Below, piece by piece: positions 10,049 through 20,630 of a stretch of 64,000 nt of DNA; positions within the stretch are counted from its first letter, which is position 1, and each line of letters begins with the position of its first letter. The notes under the pieces are model-generated. The model was not told the origin of the DNA, searched no databases, and saw only the letters and a list, made by a program, of their open reading frames with translations. A program made the position numbers and the translations under genes. Origin of the DNA: JAOUJD01 sp963841815 (lineage in GTDB: Bacteria > Pseudomonadota > Gammaproteobacteria > Burkholderiales > Burkholderiaceae_F); NCBI GenBank assembly GCA_963841815.1, contig CAWJEE010000016.1, positions 154,819-218,818 on the forward strand, in the 5' to 3' direction.

Positions 10049-10061
10049 TGACTCTGAGTCA
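10049..10061 (-). promoter_or_regulatory. palindrome overlapping a -35-like box upstream of pilE
   Basis: On the minus strand the sequence GTATTGACTCAGAGTCACGG contains a perfect inverted repeat TGACTC-A-GAGTCA embedded in a TTGACT hexamer that could serve as a -35 element of the pilE operon. No convincing -10 follows at the right spacing, so the promoter itself is uncertain. The palindrome is a plausible operator for a dimeric regulator. The surrounding 291-bp region (10005-10295), between pilE and the end of the HMG-CoA lyase gene, holds no gene that I can support. Confidence 0.35.
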
Positions 10062-10295
10062 ATACAGACGAACGGCCGGCGACTGCCGCCGGATGCGTAG
10101 GTCGCGTTCGCGAATTGTCGGTTTCGCGCTATCGCGGCGGCGCTGCGAATTGGCCGGCTTTCCCGGCCCTGTTAGGAGCGGGGAGGGGCGCTTTGGCCGC
10201 TCGTCGGTCTCGGGCTGCCGTCCATGCGAACACACGCGTGCGCAGGCCGATGCGACCCGCTCGTACCAGCGGGCCGAATGCAGCAATGCGCGGCC

Positions 10296-11205
10296 TCAGG
10301 CCAGCGCCTTCGCCGCCATCGCGTTCCCGGCCCTCGAATGCGCCTTCCTGTCGAGGAACCCGCTGATCCACTGCCCGATCGCGACGACCTTCGCGAAGTC
10401 GATCCCGGTCTCGATCCCCAGTCCATTCAGCAGATAGAGCACGTCCTCGGTGGCGACGTTGCCGGTGGCGCCTTTGGCGTACGGGCATCCGCCGAGGCCG
10501 GCGATGCTGGTGTCGAAGGTGGCGATGCCGAGTTCGAGGCTGGCGTACACGTTTGCGGTGGCCATGCCGTACGTGTCGTGGAAATGCCCGCTCACCGCCG
10601 GCAGGTCGTACACCCGCAAGGCGGCTTCCATCGCCCGCTTGGTCTTCTCGGGCGTGCCGACGCCGATGGTGTCGGCCACGCCGATGTCGTCGACGCCGAT
10701 GTCCTTCATCCGGCGCGCGACGTATTCCACCGCCTCGGGCTTCACTTCGCCCTGGTACGGACAGCCGAGCGCGACGGAGATCGCGCCGCGCACGCGCATG
10801 CCGTGCCGGTGCGCGGCCTCGCAGACGGGCCGGAAGCGCTCGACCGATTCGGCGATGGAGCAGTTGATGTTCTTCTGCGAGAACGCCTCGCTGGCTGCGC
10901 CGAAGACGACCACCTCGTCGGCCTTGGCGGCGAGTGCACCCTCGAAGCCCTTCATGTTCGGCGTCAGCACCGAATAGACGACGCCGGGCTTGCGGCGGAT
11001 GCGCGCCATCACCTCGGCGGCATCGGACATCTGCGGCACCCACTTCGGCGACACGAACGAGGTCACCTCGATGTTGCGGAAGCCCGGCGTCCGTCAGCCG
11101 ATCGACCAGCTCGACCTTCACGTCGGCCGGGATCATCTGCTTCTCGTTCTGCAGCCCGTCGCGCGGGCCCACGTCGACGATCGAAACCTTGCTTGGCAGG
11201 GGCAT
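10296..11205 (-). CDS. mvaB: hydroxymethylglutaryl-CoA lyase (apparent frameshift near 11086)
   Basis: Cleaves 3-hydroxy-3-methylglutaryl-CoA to acetyl-CoA and acetoacetate, the last step of leucine degradation. N-terminal VSIVDVGPRDGLQNEKQ carries the substrate and metal motif RDGLQNE. Further on come GHFHDTYG (metal-binding histidines) and the lyase signature loop with the catalytic cysteine, GLGGCPYAKGATGNVATED. Near 11086 a GGG run shifts the frame by one base; removing one G reads TDAGFRNIEVTSFVSPKWVP and gives about 302 aa, the family norm. Its ATG overlaps the TGA of the upstream dehydrogenase by one base, so it closes the liu-type operon. Also known as LiuE in such clusters. Confidence 0.92.
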
Positions 11206-12155
11206 CAGTAACCTCGCGTCCAGTCGACGACGCCGCTGACCGGCTCGCCGCGCTCCATCGAGCGGATTTTAAGCGCCACCTGCTCGACGGACTCGTCGAG
11301 CATGGTCACGCCGGACACGTGCGGCGTCACGGTGATGCGGGGGTGGCTCCAGAACGGATGCCCAGGCGGCAACGGCTCCTCCCTGAACACGTCGAGCGTG
11401 GCGCCGCTGAGCTTGCCGGCATCGAGCAGGGCGACCAGGTCGTCGTCGACGAGGTGCGCGCCGCGCGCCAGGTTGACGACGTGCGCGCCGTCGGCGAGCC
11501 GCTCGAGGTGCTCCCGCCGAAGGATGCCGGTCGTGTCGGGCGTCAGCGGCAGCGCGTTGACCAGCACGTGCAGTCCGGTCAGGAACCCGGGGAACTCCGC
11601 GGCGCCGGCAAAGGCGCGGATGCCCGGCACGTCGCGGCGTGTGCGCGCGTACCCGCGCACGCGAAACCCCTGGCTGGCGATGGTCTCCGCCACCACGCGT
11701 CCGATCGCCCCGAGGCCGAGCACGCCGACCTCCAGTTCGCCTGGCGCGTGCGGGCGGCGCGGCGCCCAGCGAGGTTCCGCCTGGCAGCGCGCGTACTCGT
11801 CGAAGCGGCAGGCGTGGCGCAGCACGACCGCCAGCGCGTACTGCGCCATCGGGCGCGCCATCCCGGCGTCCTCGAGGCGGATCAACGGCACCGAGCGCGG
11901 GAACCCGGGCATCGTCGCCAGCGCGTCGATGCCGGCACCGAGGTTGAAGATCGCCTTCAGGTGCTTCTGCTCGGCGAAGAACGACGGGTCGGGCCGCCAC
12001 ACGAGCGCGTAGTCGGCGGGCGTGGCGTGCTCGTCAACCGTGGTGCGCCCGGAGTCGCGCGTGATCACGTCCGCTTCCGGCAGCGCCGCGCGCAGGCGCT
12101 CGGACCACTTCGCGAGCGCATTCGCGCCGAGCGCGATGACGATGCGCGGCTGCAT
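11205..12155 (-). CDS. D-2-hydroxyacid dehydrogenase, glyoxylate/hydroxypyruvate reductase A type
   Basis: 316 aa from ATG 12155. A Rossmann NAD(P)-binding motif GVLGLGAIGRVVAE sits near residue 150, followed by PLTPDTTGIL, NLARGAHLVDDDL (catalytic Arg region), the acidic residue in LDVFREEPLPPGHPFWSHPR, and the catalytic His in VTPHVSGVT. This pattern is that of the GhrA branch, which reduces glyoxylate and hydroxypyruvate. It lies between mccA (11 bp upstream) and HMG-CoA lyase (1-base overlap), so it is cotranscribed with leucine catabolism; its substrate there may be a different 2-oxoacid. The reductase family is firm and the substrate is not. Confidence 0.87.
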   Translation of the reverse strand: MQPRIVIALGANALAKWSERLRAALPEADVITRDSGRTTVDEHATPADYALVWRPDPSFFAEQKHLKAIFNLGAGIDALATMPGFPRSVPLIRLEDAGMARPMAQYALAVVLRHACRFDEYARCQAEPRWAPRRPHAPGELEVGVLGLGAIGRVVAETIASQGFRVRGYARTRRDVPGIRAFAGAAEFPGFLTGLHVLVNALPLTPDTTGILRREHLERLADGAHVVNLARGAHLVDDDLVALLDAGKLSGATLDVFREEPLPPGHPFWSHPRITVTPHVSGVTMLDESVEQVALKIRSMERGEPVSGVVDWTRGY

Positions 12156-12166
12156 GCCCCGGCGCT

Positions 12167-14173
<2,007 letters not shown>

Positions 14174-14177
14174 GGCG

Positions 14178-14708
14178 TCACTTCTTCTGTTGCGAGAGGT
14201 CGAGCTTCGTCTCGCTGATCAGCGTGAAAAAACCTTCGGCGGGGTCGAGCAGCACGTCCACGCGCAGCGGGAACGCGCGCTTCAGGTCAGGGGCAATGGT
14301 GCCATCGTCGGAGGCCGCGATCTTCAGCGTTCCCCGGCTGCCCTTCGCCACCGAAGCGTATTCCCGCTTGATCCGCTGGTATTCGGCCAGCCCCGGCTTC
14401 GACAGGGCGAACGCGAACCAGCGGCGATTGGCGGGCGGGGGCTCCAGCCTCGGATCGTCGACCGGCTGCTCGAGCGGGATCAGGTACGTGCGGCGCGCCG
14501 AGCCGTCCGGCGGATCGACGTCGAGGGAGATGGTCACGTTCTTCATCGTCGCGCGCGAGTCGACCCTCGCGGCGGCGCGCAGGTGCGCCGGGTCGAGCGC
14601 GAAGAGTTGTTCCGCGTTGAAACTGCGCAGCCGCCACATCGTCGACAGCGGCACCGAAGAGCAGCCGCCGGCCAGCAGCGCCAGCGCCAGGAGCGATCGT
14701 CGCTTCAA
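14178..14708 (-). CDS. predicted lipoprotein of unknown function in the leucine cluster
   Basis: A TTG start at 14708 overlaps the stop of the upstream DUF4126 gene (TTGA) and places a signal peptide right at the N-terminus: LKRRSLLALALLAGGCSSVP, with lipobox LAGGC and the lipidated Cys at about 16. The mature part (about 160 aa) contains VTISLDVDPPDGSARRTYLIP and AEGFFTLISETKLDLSQQKK. I do not recognise a named family; in general form it resembles periplasmic lipoproteins of secretion or envelope systems. It is 4 bp from mccA and translationally coupled on both sides, so it is an operon member, although its job in leucine breakdown is unclear. Confidence 0.75.
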   Translation of the reverse strand: MKRRSLLALALLAGGCSSVPLSTMWRLRSFNAEQLFALDPAHLRAAARVDSRATMKNVTISLDVDPPDGSARRTYLIPLEQPVDDPRLEPPPANRRWFAFALSKPGLAEYQRIKREYASVAKGSRGTLKIAASDDGTIAPDLKRAFPLRVDVLLDPAEGFFTLISETKLDLSQQKK

Positions 14709-15328
14709 GTCGAACCTTCCGGCGCCCCGCCGAGGACCTTCTTCAGCACGCGGACGACGAAGCGGATCAGCCTGGGCAGCAGCCACGCGGCGAGCAGGAC
14801 GAGGGCGAGGACGAGCGCGAGCGCGACCAGCGGGTAGGTCAGCACCAGCCACAGCAGCCCGACGGTGGTGACGTCCTCGGCCACCGACAGACCGACGTTG
14901 GAGAACGGCTCAGGCGACGTGTTGGCCGCCGCGCGCGTGCCCGCCTTGGTGAAGTGGCTGGTCGCCGCCAGCGACCCGCCGAGGATCGCCGCCACCGTCG
15001 TCCACGCCGCGCTGTCCATGGCGCCGAACACGCCGGCGGCGAGCGCCGCGCCGGCCGGAATGCGGATGAAGGTCTGGATCGCGTCCCACACGCTGTCGAC
15101 GCCCGGGACCTTGTCGGCGACGAACTCGACCAGGAACATCGCCGCCGACGCACCGATCACCCATGGGTGTTGCAGGATCGCCAGTCCGCTCGGCAACGGC
15201 ACCCAGCCCGCGTAGCCCACGAGCCCGACCACGAGCAGCACCGCATACAGCCGGATGCCGCTCGCAAAGCCGAGCACCGCGGCCAGCGCGATCAGTTGGG
15301 CGATGTCGAGTGATTCCAGGGGAGCCAC
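14705..15328 (-). CDS. DUF4126-type integral membrane protein
   Basis: 207 aa from a GTG at 15328 (VAPLESLDIAQLIALAAVLG); upstream in-frame codons lack hydrophobic or conserved character. About five transmembrane segments follow (FASGIRLYAVLLVVGLVGYA, AWTTVAAILGGSLAATSHF, TTVGLLWLVLTYPLVALALV). The motif ASGIRLYAVLLVVGL and the segment SHFTKAGTRAAANTSPEPFSN fit the DUF4126 family, whose function is unknown. It is placed between liuC and the lipoprotein gene, overlapping the latter. It may be a transporter or permease accessory, but no evidence in the sequence decides this. Confidence 0.75.
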   Translation of the reverse strand: MAPLESLDIAQLIALAAVLGFASGIRLYAVLLVVGLVGYAGWVPLPSGLAILQHPWVIGASAAMFLVEFVADKVPGVDSVWDAIQTFIRIPAGAALAAGVFGAMDSAAWTTVAAILGGSLAATSHFTKAGTRAAANTSPEPFSNVGLSVAEDVTTVGLLWLVLTYPLVALALVLALVLLAAWLLPRLIRFVVRVLKKVLGGAPEGST

Positions 15329-15456
15329 GTCGCGATGTCTTTTCGTTGCCTTTGCAATGGGACCGGGCGCCCGGCCGCTCCGAAGCCCGGTCCACCAACT
15401 AATCGCTTTGCGTGCACGTGCGCCGCGCAGCGGCGCGTACACGCAAAGCGCCGCCG

Positions 15457-16281
15457 TCACATCTCCTCGTCGTCCTCGCCCGTCTCCATCGCCTCGTACT
15501 CAGCGACCCAGCGCGGCTTGCGCTTTTCGAGGAATGACGCGATGCCCTCGCGTCCGTCCGCGCTCTGGCGAATGGCCGCGATCCGCTGCGCCGTGTCGGC
15601 GACAAGGGCGTCGTCGATCGGGCGGAACGCAACGTCGCGCACCAGGCGCTTGGCTTCGGTCACCGCCTCCGCGCTGGTCAGCATCAGGGTGCCGAGCAGT
15701 TCGTTGATGGTCCCGTCGAGTTCCTCGGGAGCGGCGATGTCCTGGACGAGGCCGATGCGGAAGGCCTCGCTGGCGTCGAACTTCTCCGCGGTCAGGAAGT
15801 AGCGGCGCGCATTTCCGGGCCCCATGGCGCGGATCACGTACGGCGCGATGGTCGCGGGGATCAGGCCGAGCTTGGTCTCGGTCAGGCAGAACTCGGCGGT
15901 CAGCGACGCGATCGCGACGTCGCAGGCGGCGACCAGGCCGACCCCGCCGGCGAACGCCGCGCCGTGGACCCGTGCGATCACGGGCTTGGGGCACTCGTGG
16001 ATCGTGCGCAGCATCGTCGCGAGCTTCATCGCGTCGGCCAGGTTCTCGTCGTGCGAGTACTGCGACATGCGGCGCATCCATTCGAGGTCCGCGCCCGCGC
16101 AGAACGCCGGGCCCTCGGCGGCCAGCACGATGGCGCGCACCCCGGGGTCCGCGCCGAGCGTCCGGAACGCGTCGGTCAGCTCGGCGATCGTCGTCTCGTT
16201 GAAGGCGTTGCGCACCTCGGCCCGCGTCATCCAGACGAGGCCGACGCGATGGGTGATGTTGATGTTCAGGGTCGTTGGCAT
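15457..16281 (-). CDS. liuC: methylglutaconyl-CoA hydratase (enoyl-CoA hydratase family)
   Basis: 274 aa of crotonase fold: the first oxyanion-hole region AFCAGADLEWMRRM, the second PVIARVHGAAFAGGVGLVAA, and the catalytic-glutamate helix CLTETKLGLIPATIAPYVI. In crotonases the AGAD and GGVG loops bind CoA thioester. Between methylcrotonyl-CoA carboxylase and HMG-CoA lyase genes the expected reaction is hydration of 3-methylglutaconyl-CoA to HMG-CoA. The hydrophobic-then-acidic ending (EAMETGEDDEEM) is unusual but harmless. The start lies inside the stop region of a 56-codon reading frame, suggesting coupling. Confidence 0.9.
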   Translation of the reverse strand: MPTTLNINITHRVGLVWMTRAEVRNAFNETTIAELTDAFRTLGADPGVRAIVLAAEGPAFCAGADLEWMRRMSQYSHDENLADAMKLATMLRTIHECPKPVIARVHGAAFAGGVGLVAACDVAIASLTAEFCLTETKLGLIPATIAPYVIRAMGPGNARRYFLTAEKFDASEAFRIGLVQDIAAPEELDGTINELLGTLMLTSAEAVTEAKRLVRDVAFRPIDDALVADTAQRIAAIRQSADGREGIASFLEKRKPRWVAEYEAMETGEDDEEM

Positions 16282-16436
16282 GCGGCAGCTCGGTTGAGAA
16301 GTGTCGGTTCAGGGATGGGCGGCACGGCGGGTGATCCGGACGGCGCTCTCGGCTCGGCGCCTGCGCGGGCGGCGAGGAAGGCGTCGACTTCACGCAGGAC
16401 AGCGGCGTCGCCGACGAAGCCGAAGGCCGGAGTCAT
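16266..16436 (-). CDS. possible small coupled reading frame, 56 codons
   Basis: ATG at 16434-16436 overlaps the acyl-CoA dehydrogenase stop as ATGA, and its TGA falls 13 bases inside liuC, exactly bridging the otherwise empty 150-bp gap. Translation begins MTPAFGFVGDAAVLREVDAF and turns Pro/Ala-rich (GSPAVPPIPEPTLL). The first 27 residues could form an amphipathic helix. No family is recognised. Coupled position supports translation; the composition and small size leave it unproven. Confidence 0.35.
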   Translation of the reverse strand: MTPAFGFVGDAAVLREVDAFLAARAGAEPRAPSGSPAVPPIPEPTLLNRAAACQRP

Positions 16437-17587
16437 GGAATGGCGATCCGCTTGGCGACTTCCTCGAGCATCACCTCGGTGGCTCCGCCGCCGATCGCCA
16501 GGACCCGCGCGTCGCGGACCAGCCGCTCGATCGGGCTCTCCCGCATGTAGCCCATGCCGCCGTGGAACTGCTGGCACGTGTACGTCACTTCGTTGACCAG
16601 CTCTCCGGTCAGCGCCTTCAGCATCGAGATCTCCGCGACGGCGTCGCGCTGCTCGTCGACCAGCCATGCGCAGTGATAGAGCAGTTGCCGCGCGGCCTGC
16701 ACGCGCGCCGCCAGCATCGACAGCCGCTGCCGGATCGCCTGCTTGTCCCACAGCACGGCGCCGAACGCCTTGCGGTCGTGCACGTAGCGCAGCGTGAGGT
16801 CGAGCGCCGTGAGGCAGTGGCCGATCGCCATGCTGCCGAGCGCGAGTCGCTCCGTCTGGAAGTTCTTCATGATCGCGTAGAAGCCGCGATGCTCCTCTCC
16901 GAGCAGGTTCGCGGCCGGCACGCGGCACTGGTCGAACACGAGTTCCGCGGTGTCCGACGCCAGCCAGCCGCTCTTCTTCAGCGCGCGGCCGACCGCGAAG
17001 CCCGGCGTGCCGCGTTCGACCGCCAAGATCGACAGGCCGCGCGAGCCCTTGGCGGCCGGATCGGTGCGGGCGGCGACGAACACCAGGTCGGCGAGCACGC
17101 CGTTCGTGATGAACATCTTGCTGCCGTCGATCACCCAGTGGTCGCCGTCGCGGCGGGCGCGCGTGCGGATCGAAGCGACGTCGGAGCCGGCATCGGGCTC
17201 GGTAACCGCCACGGCCGTGATCAGCTCGCCGCGGTGGATCGCCGGCAGCCAGCGCGCCTTCTGTTCGGCGGACCCGGCGTTCAGCAGGTGCGGGCTTGCC
17301 ATGTCCGTATGGACCAGCACCGTGATGACGAAGCCCCCGGATGTCGACCGCGACAGCGCCTCCTGGAACACCACGTTCGTCGTCGCGTCGGCTTCCGCGC
17401 CGCCGAACTCGGCCGGCGCCGTGAGGCCGAGCCAACCGAGCGTGCCCATCGTCCGGAGCACGTCGCGCGGCGTGTAGCCCTGTTCGTCCCAGGCGAGCGC
17501 GTTGGGCTCGACCTCCTGCGCGATGAAGCGTGCGACCTGACGACGCAGTTCGACGTGCTCCGGGCGCGTGTAGATCGTGTCGATCAT
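16433..17587 (-). CDS. acyl-CoA dehydrogenase, probably isovaleryl-CoA dehydrogenase of the leucine cluster
   Basis: 384 aa from ATG 17587 (MIDTIYTRPEHVELRRQVAR). FAD and substrate motifs are in the expected order: ITAVAVTEPDAGSDVASI, SKMFITNGVLADLVFVAART, then DRKAFGAVLWDKQAIRQRLS and QQFHGGMGYMRESPIERLVRDAR at the C-terminal domain. These are signatures of the four-helix/beta/four-helix acyl-CoA dehydrogenase family; electrons pass to ETF. Placed 25 bp after mccB and before liuC it fits the step isovaleryl-CoA to 3-methylcrotonyl-CoA (LiuA). Family motifs do not by themselves distinguish it from other short- or branched-chain enzymes, hence no symbol. Confidence 0.85.
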   Translation of the reverse strand: MIDTIYTRPEHVELRRQVARFIAQEVEPNALAWDEQGYTPRDVLRTMGTLGWLGLTAPAEFGGAEADATTNVVFQEALSRSTSGGFVITVLVHTDMASPHLLNAGSAEQKARWLPAIHRGELITAVAVTEPDAGSDVASIRTRARRDGDHWVIDGSKMFITNGVLADLVFVAARTDPAAKGSRGLSILAVERGTPGFAVGRALKKSGWLASDTAELVFDQCRVPAANLLGEEHRGFYAIMKNFQTERLALGSMAIGHCLTALDLTLRYVHDRKAFGAVLWDKQAIRQRLSMLAARVQAARQLLYHCAWLVDEQRDAVAEISMLKALTGELVNEVTYTCQQFHGGMGYMRESPIERLVRDARVLAIGGGATEVMLEEVAKRIAIP

Positions 17588-17612
17588 CCGGACGGAACCC
17601 CGCGGCCTTTCG

Positions 17613-19220
17613 TCACATCCGGAACACGCCGAACTTCGTCTCGGGAATCGGGGCATTCAGCGCCGCCGACAGCCCGAGCGCGAGGCACATGCGGGTGTCG
17701 AGCGGGTCGATCACGCCGTCGTCCCACAGCCGCGCGCTCGCGTAGTACGGATGGCCCTGGTGCTCGTACTGGTCGAGGAGAGGCTTCTTGAACGCCGCTT
17801 CTTCCTCGGCGCTCCAGCGGCCGCCCTTGGCCTCGATGTTGTCGCGCCGGACCGTGGCCAGCACGCTGGCGGCCTGCTCGCCGCCCATCACGCTGACGCG
17901 CGCGTTCGGCCACAGCCACAGGAAGCGCGGCCCGAAGGCGCGCCCGCACATGCCGTAGTTGCCGGCGCCGAAGCTGCCGCCGATGATCACCGTGAACTTC
18001 GGCACCTGCGCGCACGACACGGCCGTCACCATCTTCGCGCCGTGGCGGGCGATGCCCTCGTTCTCGTACTTGCGGCCGACCATGAAGCCGGAGATGTTCT
18101 GCAGGAACACCAGCGGCACCTTGCGCTGGCAGCACAGCTCGATGAAGTGCGCGCCCTTCTGCGCGCTCTCCGAAAACAGGATGCCGTTGTTGGCGACGAT
18201 GCCCACCGGCATCCCCTCGATCCAGGCGAAGCCGGTCACGAGCGTGTTGCCGAAGCGTGCCTTCCACTCGTCGAACTCGGAGCCGTCGACGATGCGGCCG
18301 ATCACTTCGCGCACGTCGTACGGCTTGCGCGTGTCGGTCGGAATGACGCCGTACAGGTCCTGCGGATCCAGCTTCGGCGGCTGCGGCTCGCGCAGCAGCT
18401 GCAGCGACGGCTTCACGTAGTTGGTCGTCGCCAGGATGCGGCGCGCCAGCGCGAGCGCGTGCGCGTCGTTGGCGGCGAGGTGGTCCGCCACGCCGGACAG
18501 CCGCGTGTGGACGTCGCCACCGCCGAGATCCTCGGCGCTCACGATCTCGCCGATCGCCGCCTTCACCAGCGGCGGTCCGCCGAGGAAGATCGTGCCCTGG
18601 TTGGCGACGATGATCGATTCGTCGCTCATCGCCGGCACGTAGGCGCCGCCGGCCGTGCACGAACCCATCACGACGGCGATCTGCGGGATGCCGGCCGCCG
18701 ACAGCGTCGCCTGGTTGTAGAAGATGCGGCCGAAGTGTTCGCGGTCCGGAAAGACGTCGTCCTGGTTAGGCAGGTTGGCGCCGCCGGAGTCGACGAGGTA
18801 GATGCACGCCAGCCGGTTCTCGCGCGCGATCTCCTGCGCGCGCAGGTGCTTCTTGACCGTCATCGGGTAGTACGTGCCGCCCTTGACGGTGGCGTCGTTG
18901 CACACGATGACGCACTCGCGCCCGGCGACCCGGCCGACGCCGGTGATGATCCCGGCCGACGGCGCCGCGTTGTCGTACATCTCGTACGCCGCGAGCTGCG
19001 ACAGTTCGAGGAACGGCGTGCCCGGGTCGAGCAGCATCTGGACGCGGTCGCGCGGCAGCAGCTTGCCGCGGGCCGTGTGCTTGGCCCGCGCTTCCGGCCC
19101 GCCGCCCACCCCCACCGCGTTGACCTTTTCCTTCAGGTCGGCCACCAGTGCGCGCATGGCCTCCGCGTTGCCGCGGAACTCGGCGCTGCGCGCATTCAGT
19201 CGTGTCTCCAGGATCGTCAT
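17613..19220 (-). CDS. mccB: methylcrotonoyl-CoA carboxylase, carboxyltransferase beta subunit
   Basis: 535 aa, the usual size of MCC beta. Both carboxyltransferase lobes are present. The N-lobe has AKHTARGKLLPRDRVQMLLD, YLVDSGGANLPNQDDVFPD and GSCTAGGAYVPAMSDE (acyl-CoA oxyanion loop). The C-lobe has PVGIVANNGILFSESAQKGA, FLQNISGFMVGRKYENEG, then the biotin-side oxyanion loop GGSFGAGNYGMCGRAF. It partners MccA. It is the first gene of the minus-strand liu cluster; a 40-bp stretch upstream separates its start from the divergent-looking but same-strand MFS gene end at 19309. Confidence 0.95.
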   Translation of the reverse strand: MTILETRLNARSAEFRGNAEAMRALVADLKEKVNAVGVGGGPEARAKHTARGKLLPRDRVQMLLDPGTPFLELSQLAAYEMYDNAAPSAGIITGVGRVAGRECVIVCNDATVKGGTYYPMTVKKHLRAQEIARENRLACIYLVDSGGANLPNQDDVFPDREHFGRIFYNQATLSAAGIPQIAVVMGSCTAGGAYVPAMSDESIIVANQGTIFLGGPPLVKAAIGEIVSAEDLGGGDVHTRLSGVADHLAANDAHALALARRILATTNYVKPSLQLLREPQPPKLDPQDLYGVIPTDTRKPYDVREVIGRIVDGSEFDEWKARFGNTLVTGFAWIEGMPVGIVANNGILFSESAQKGAHFIELCCQRKVPLVFLQNISGFMVGRKYENEGIARHGAKMVTAVSCAQVPKFTVIIGGSFGAGNYGMCGRAFGPRFLWLWPNARVSVMGGEQAASVLATVRRDNIEAKGGRWSAEEEAAFKKPLLDQYEHQGHPYYASARLWDDGVIDPLDTRMCLALGLSAALNAPIPETKFGVFRM

Positions 19221-19308
19221 CGTTGTTGTCGGCGGAGTGCGCCGCGGCCTCGTTCGGGCCGGTCGGTTGCAAAGGGTGAATGGTAGTGCGAACCGCCGCG
19301 AAGTTCCC

Positions 19309-20541
19309 CTACGGCGCGCCGATGGCGACGTGCGGCACGGGACGGTGGCGGCGGAAGTGGATCGCGGCGAGGACCAGGGCGGCCGCCTGCAGCGCCGCCG
19401 ACAGGAAGAACGGTGCGCCGATGCGCCAGTCCCCGGGCGGCAGGTGGCTGACCTCCGCCAGCAGCGGTGCGCCCGCCATCGGGGCGATGACGGCCATCAG
19501 GCTGGCGAGCGACGACAGCGACCCCATCGCCAGGCCCTGCTGGCGCGGGTCGGCGGCCTTCGAGACGATCGCGTTCACGCTGGGCCCGACCGCGAACGCG
19601 AGCAGGTTCGCGGCGATGATCGCGTACATCATCCAGCCCTGCGTGGCCAGCCCGTAGAACGTGTACGCGAAGAGGCCGGACACCATGCCGGCCATCACGA
19701 GCCGCCGCTCGCCGATCCGCTTGAGCAGCCAGCCGAGCAGCAGTCCCTGCATCACGGCGCTCGCCAGTCCGACGACGAACAGCGACAGTCCATTCTCCTG
19801 CGGCCCCCAGCCGAAGCGGAAGCCCGTGTACAGCACCCATGTGCCGTGGAGGATGAACTGCGCCAGCGTGACCAGCCCGATCACGACGACCAGCGCGCCG
19901 ACGCTCTTCAGGCGCGCCAGGCCAGCCAGCGACGAGAACGGGTTTGCCTTGCGCCACTCGATGGCCCTGCGCCGCTCGCGCGGCAGCGACTCCGGCAGCA
20001 CAAAGAGGCCGTAGACGGCGTTGACGAGAGATAGCGCGGCGGCCGCGTAGAAGGGCAGGCGGATGTCGATGCTGCCGAGCGTGCCGCCGATCGCCGGTCC
20101 GACGATGAAGCCGATGCCGAACGCGGCGCCGATCCGGCCGAAGCCCCTGGCACGCTGTTCGGGCGTGCTGATGTCGGCAACATAGGCGTTGGCGACGGAA
20201 AAGTTCGCGGCCAGCGCGCCACCGAGCACGCGCGTGGCGAGCAGCGCCGGCAGCGAGGTGACGATGGCCGACAGGAAGAACATCGTCCCGAGGCCGGTGA
20301 TCGACGCCAGCAGCACCAGCCGCCGCCCGTACCGGTCGGACAGCGCGCCGAGCAGCGGGGAGCACAGGAACTGCGCCAGCCCGAAGGTCACCATCAGCGC
20401 GCCGTACCAGTACGTCTGCGCGTCGCGGCTGGCCGTGAACTCGCCGACCAGAGCGGGAATCACCGGCAGCAGCAGGCCGATGCCCATCACGTCGATGAGC
20501 ACGGTGACCAGGATGAAGGCGATCGCGGGCTGCCGGCGCAC
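19309..20541 (-). CDS. MFS transporter, TetA/DHA1-like drug-efflux type
   Basis: 410 aa with 12 predicted transmembrane helices. N-terminal LIDVMGIGLLLPVIPALVGE and the loop 2-3 motif GALSDRYGRRLVLLAS (motif A, GxLaDrxGrkxxl) are those of the tetracycline-resistance-like DHA1 group. Motif C-like glycines are in helix 5 (GAAFGIGFIVGPAIGG). Such proteins are H+-coupled exporters; the cargo cannot be told from sequence and resistance should not be inferred. It lies 89 bp downstream of the GST gene on the same strand. Confidence 0.87.
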   Translation of the reverse strand: MRRQPAIAFILVTVLIDVMGIGLLLPVIPALVGEFTASRDAQTYWYGALMVTFGLAQFLCSPLLGALSDRYGRRLVLLASITGLGTMFFLSAIVTSLPALLATRVLGGALAANFSVANAYVADISTPEQRARGFGRIGAAFGIGFIVGPAIGGTLGSIDIRLPFYAAAALSLVNAVYGLFVLPESLPRERRRAIEWRKANPFSSLAGLARLKSVGALVVVIGLVTLAQFILHGTWVLYTGFRFGWGPQENGLSLFVVGLASAVMQGLLLGWLLKRIGERRLVMAGMVSGLFAYTFYGLATQGWMMYAIIAANLLAFAVGPSVNAIVSKAADPRQQGLAMGSLSSLASLMAVIAPMAGAPLLAEVSHLPPGDWRIGAPFFLSAALQAAALVLAAIHFRRHRPVPHVAIGAP

Positions 20542-20630
20542 GTCAGGGCTTCACGGCAGTCGACTTCGGTGGGTCGGTCTCGCTCTTGAATCGCTGCAGG
20601 CCGGCTCGACCGGCGCGCGTTCGCCTTCGG

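Noticed and set aside
19309..20541. Tetracycline-resistance gene
   Set aside because: Only the general DHA1 motifs are shared with TetA; no TetR-type regulator or resistance-specific context is present.
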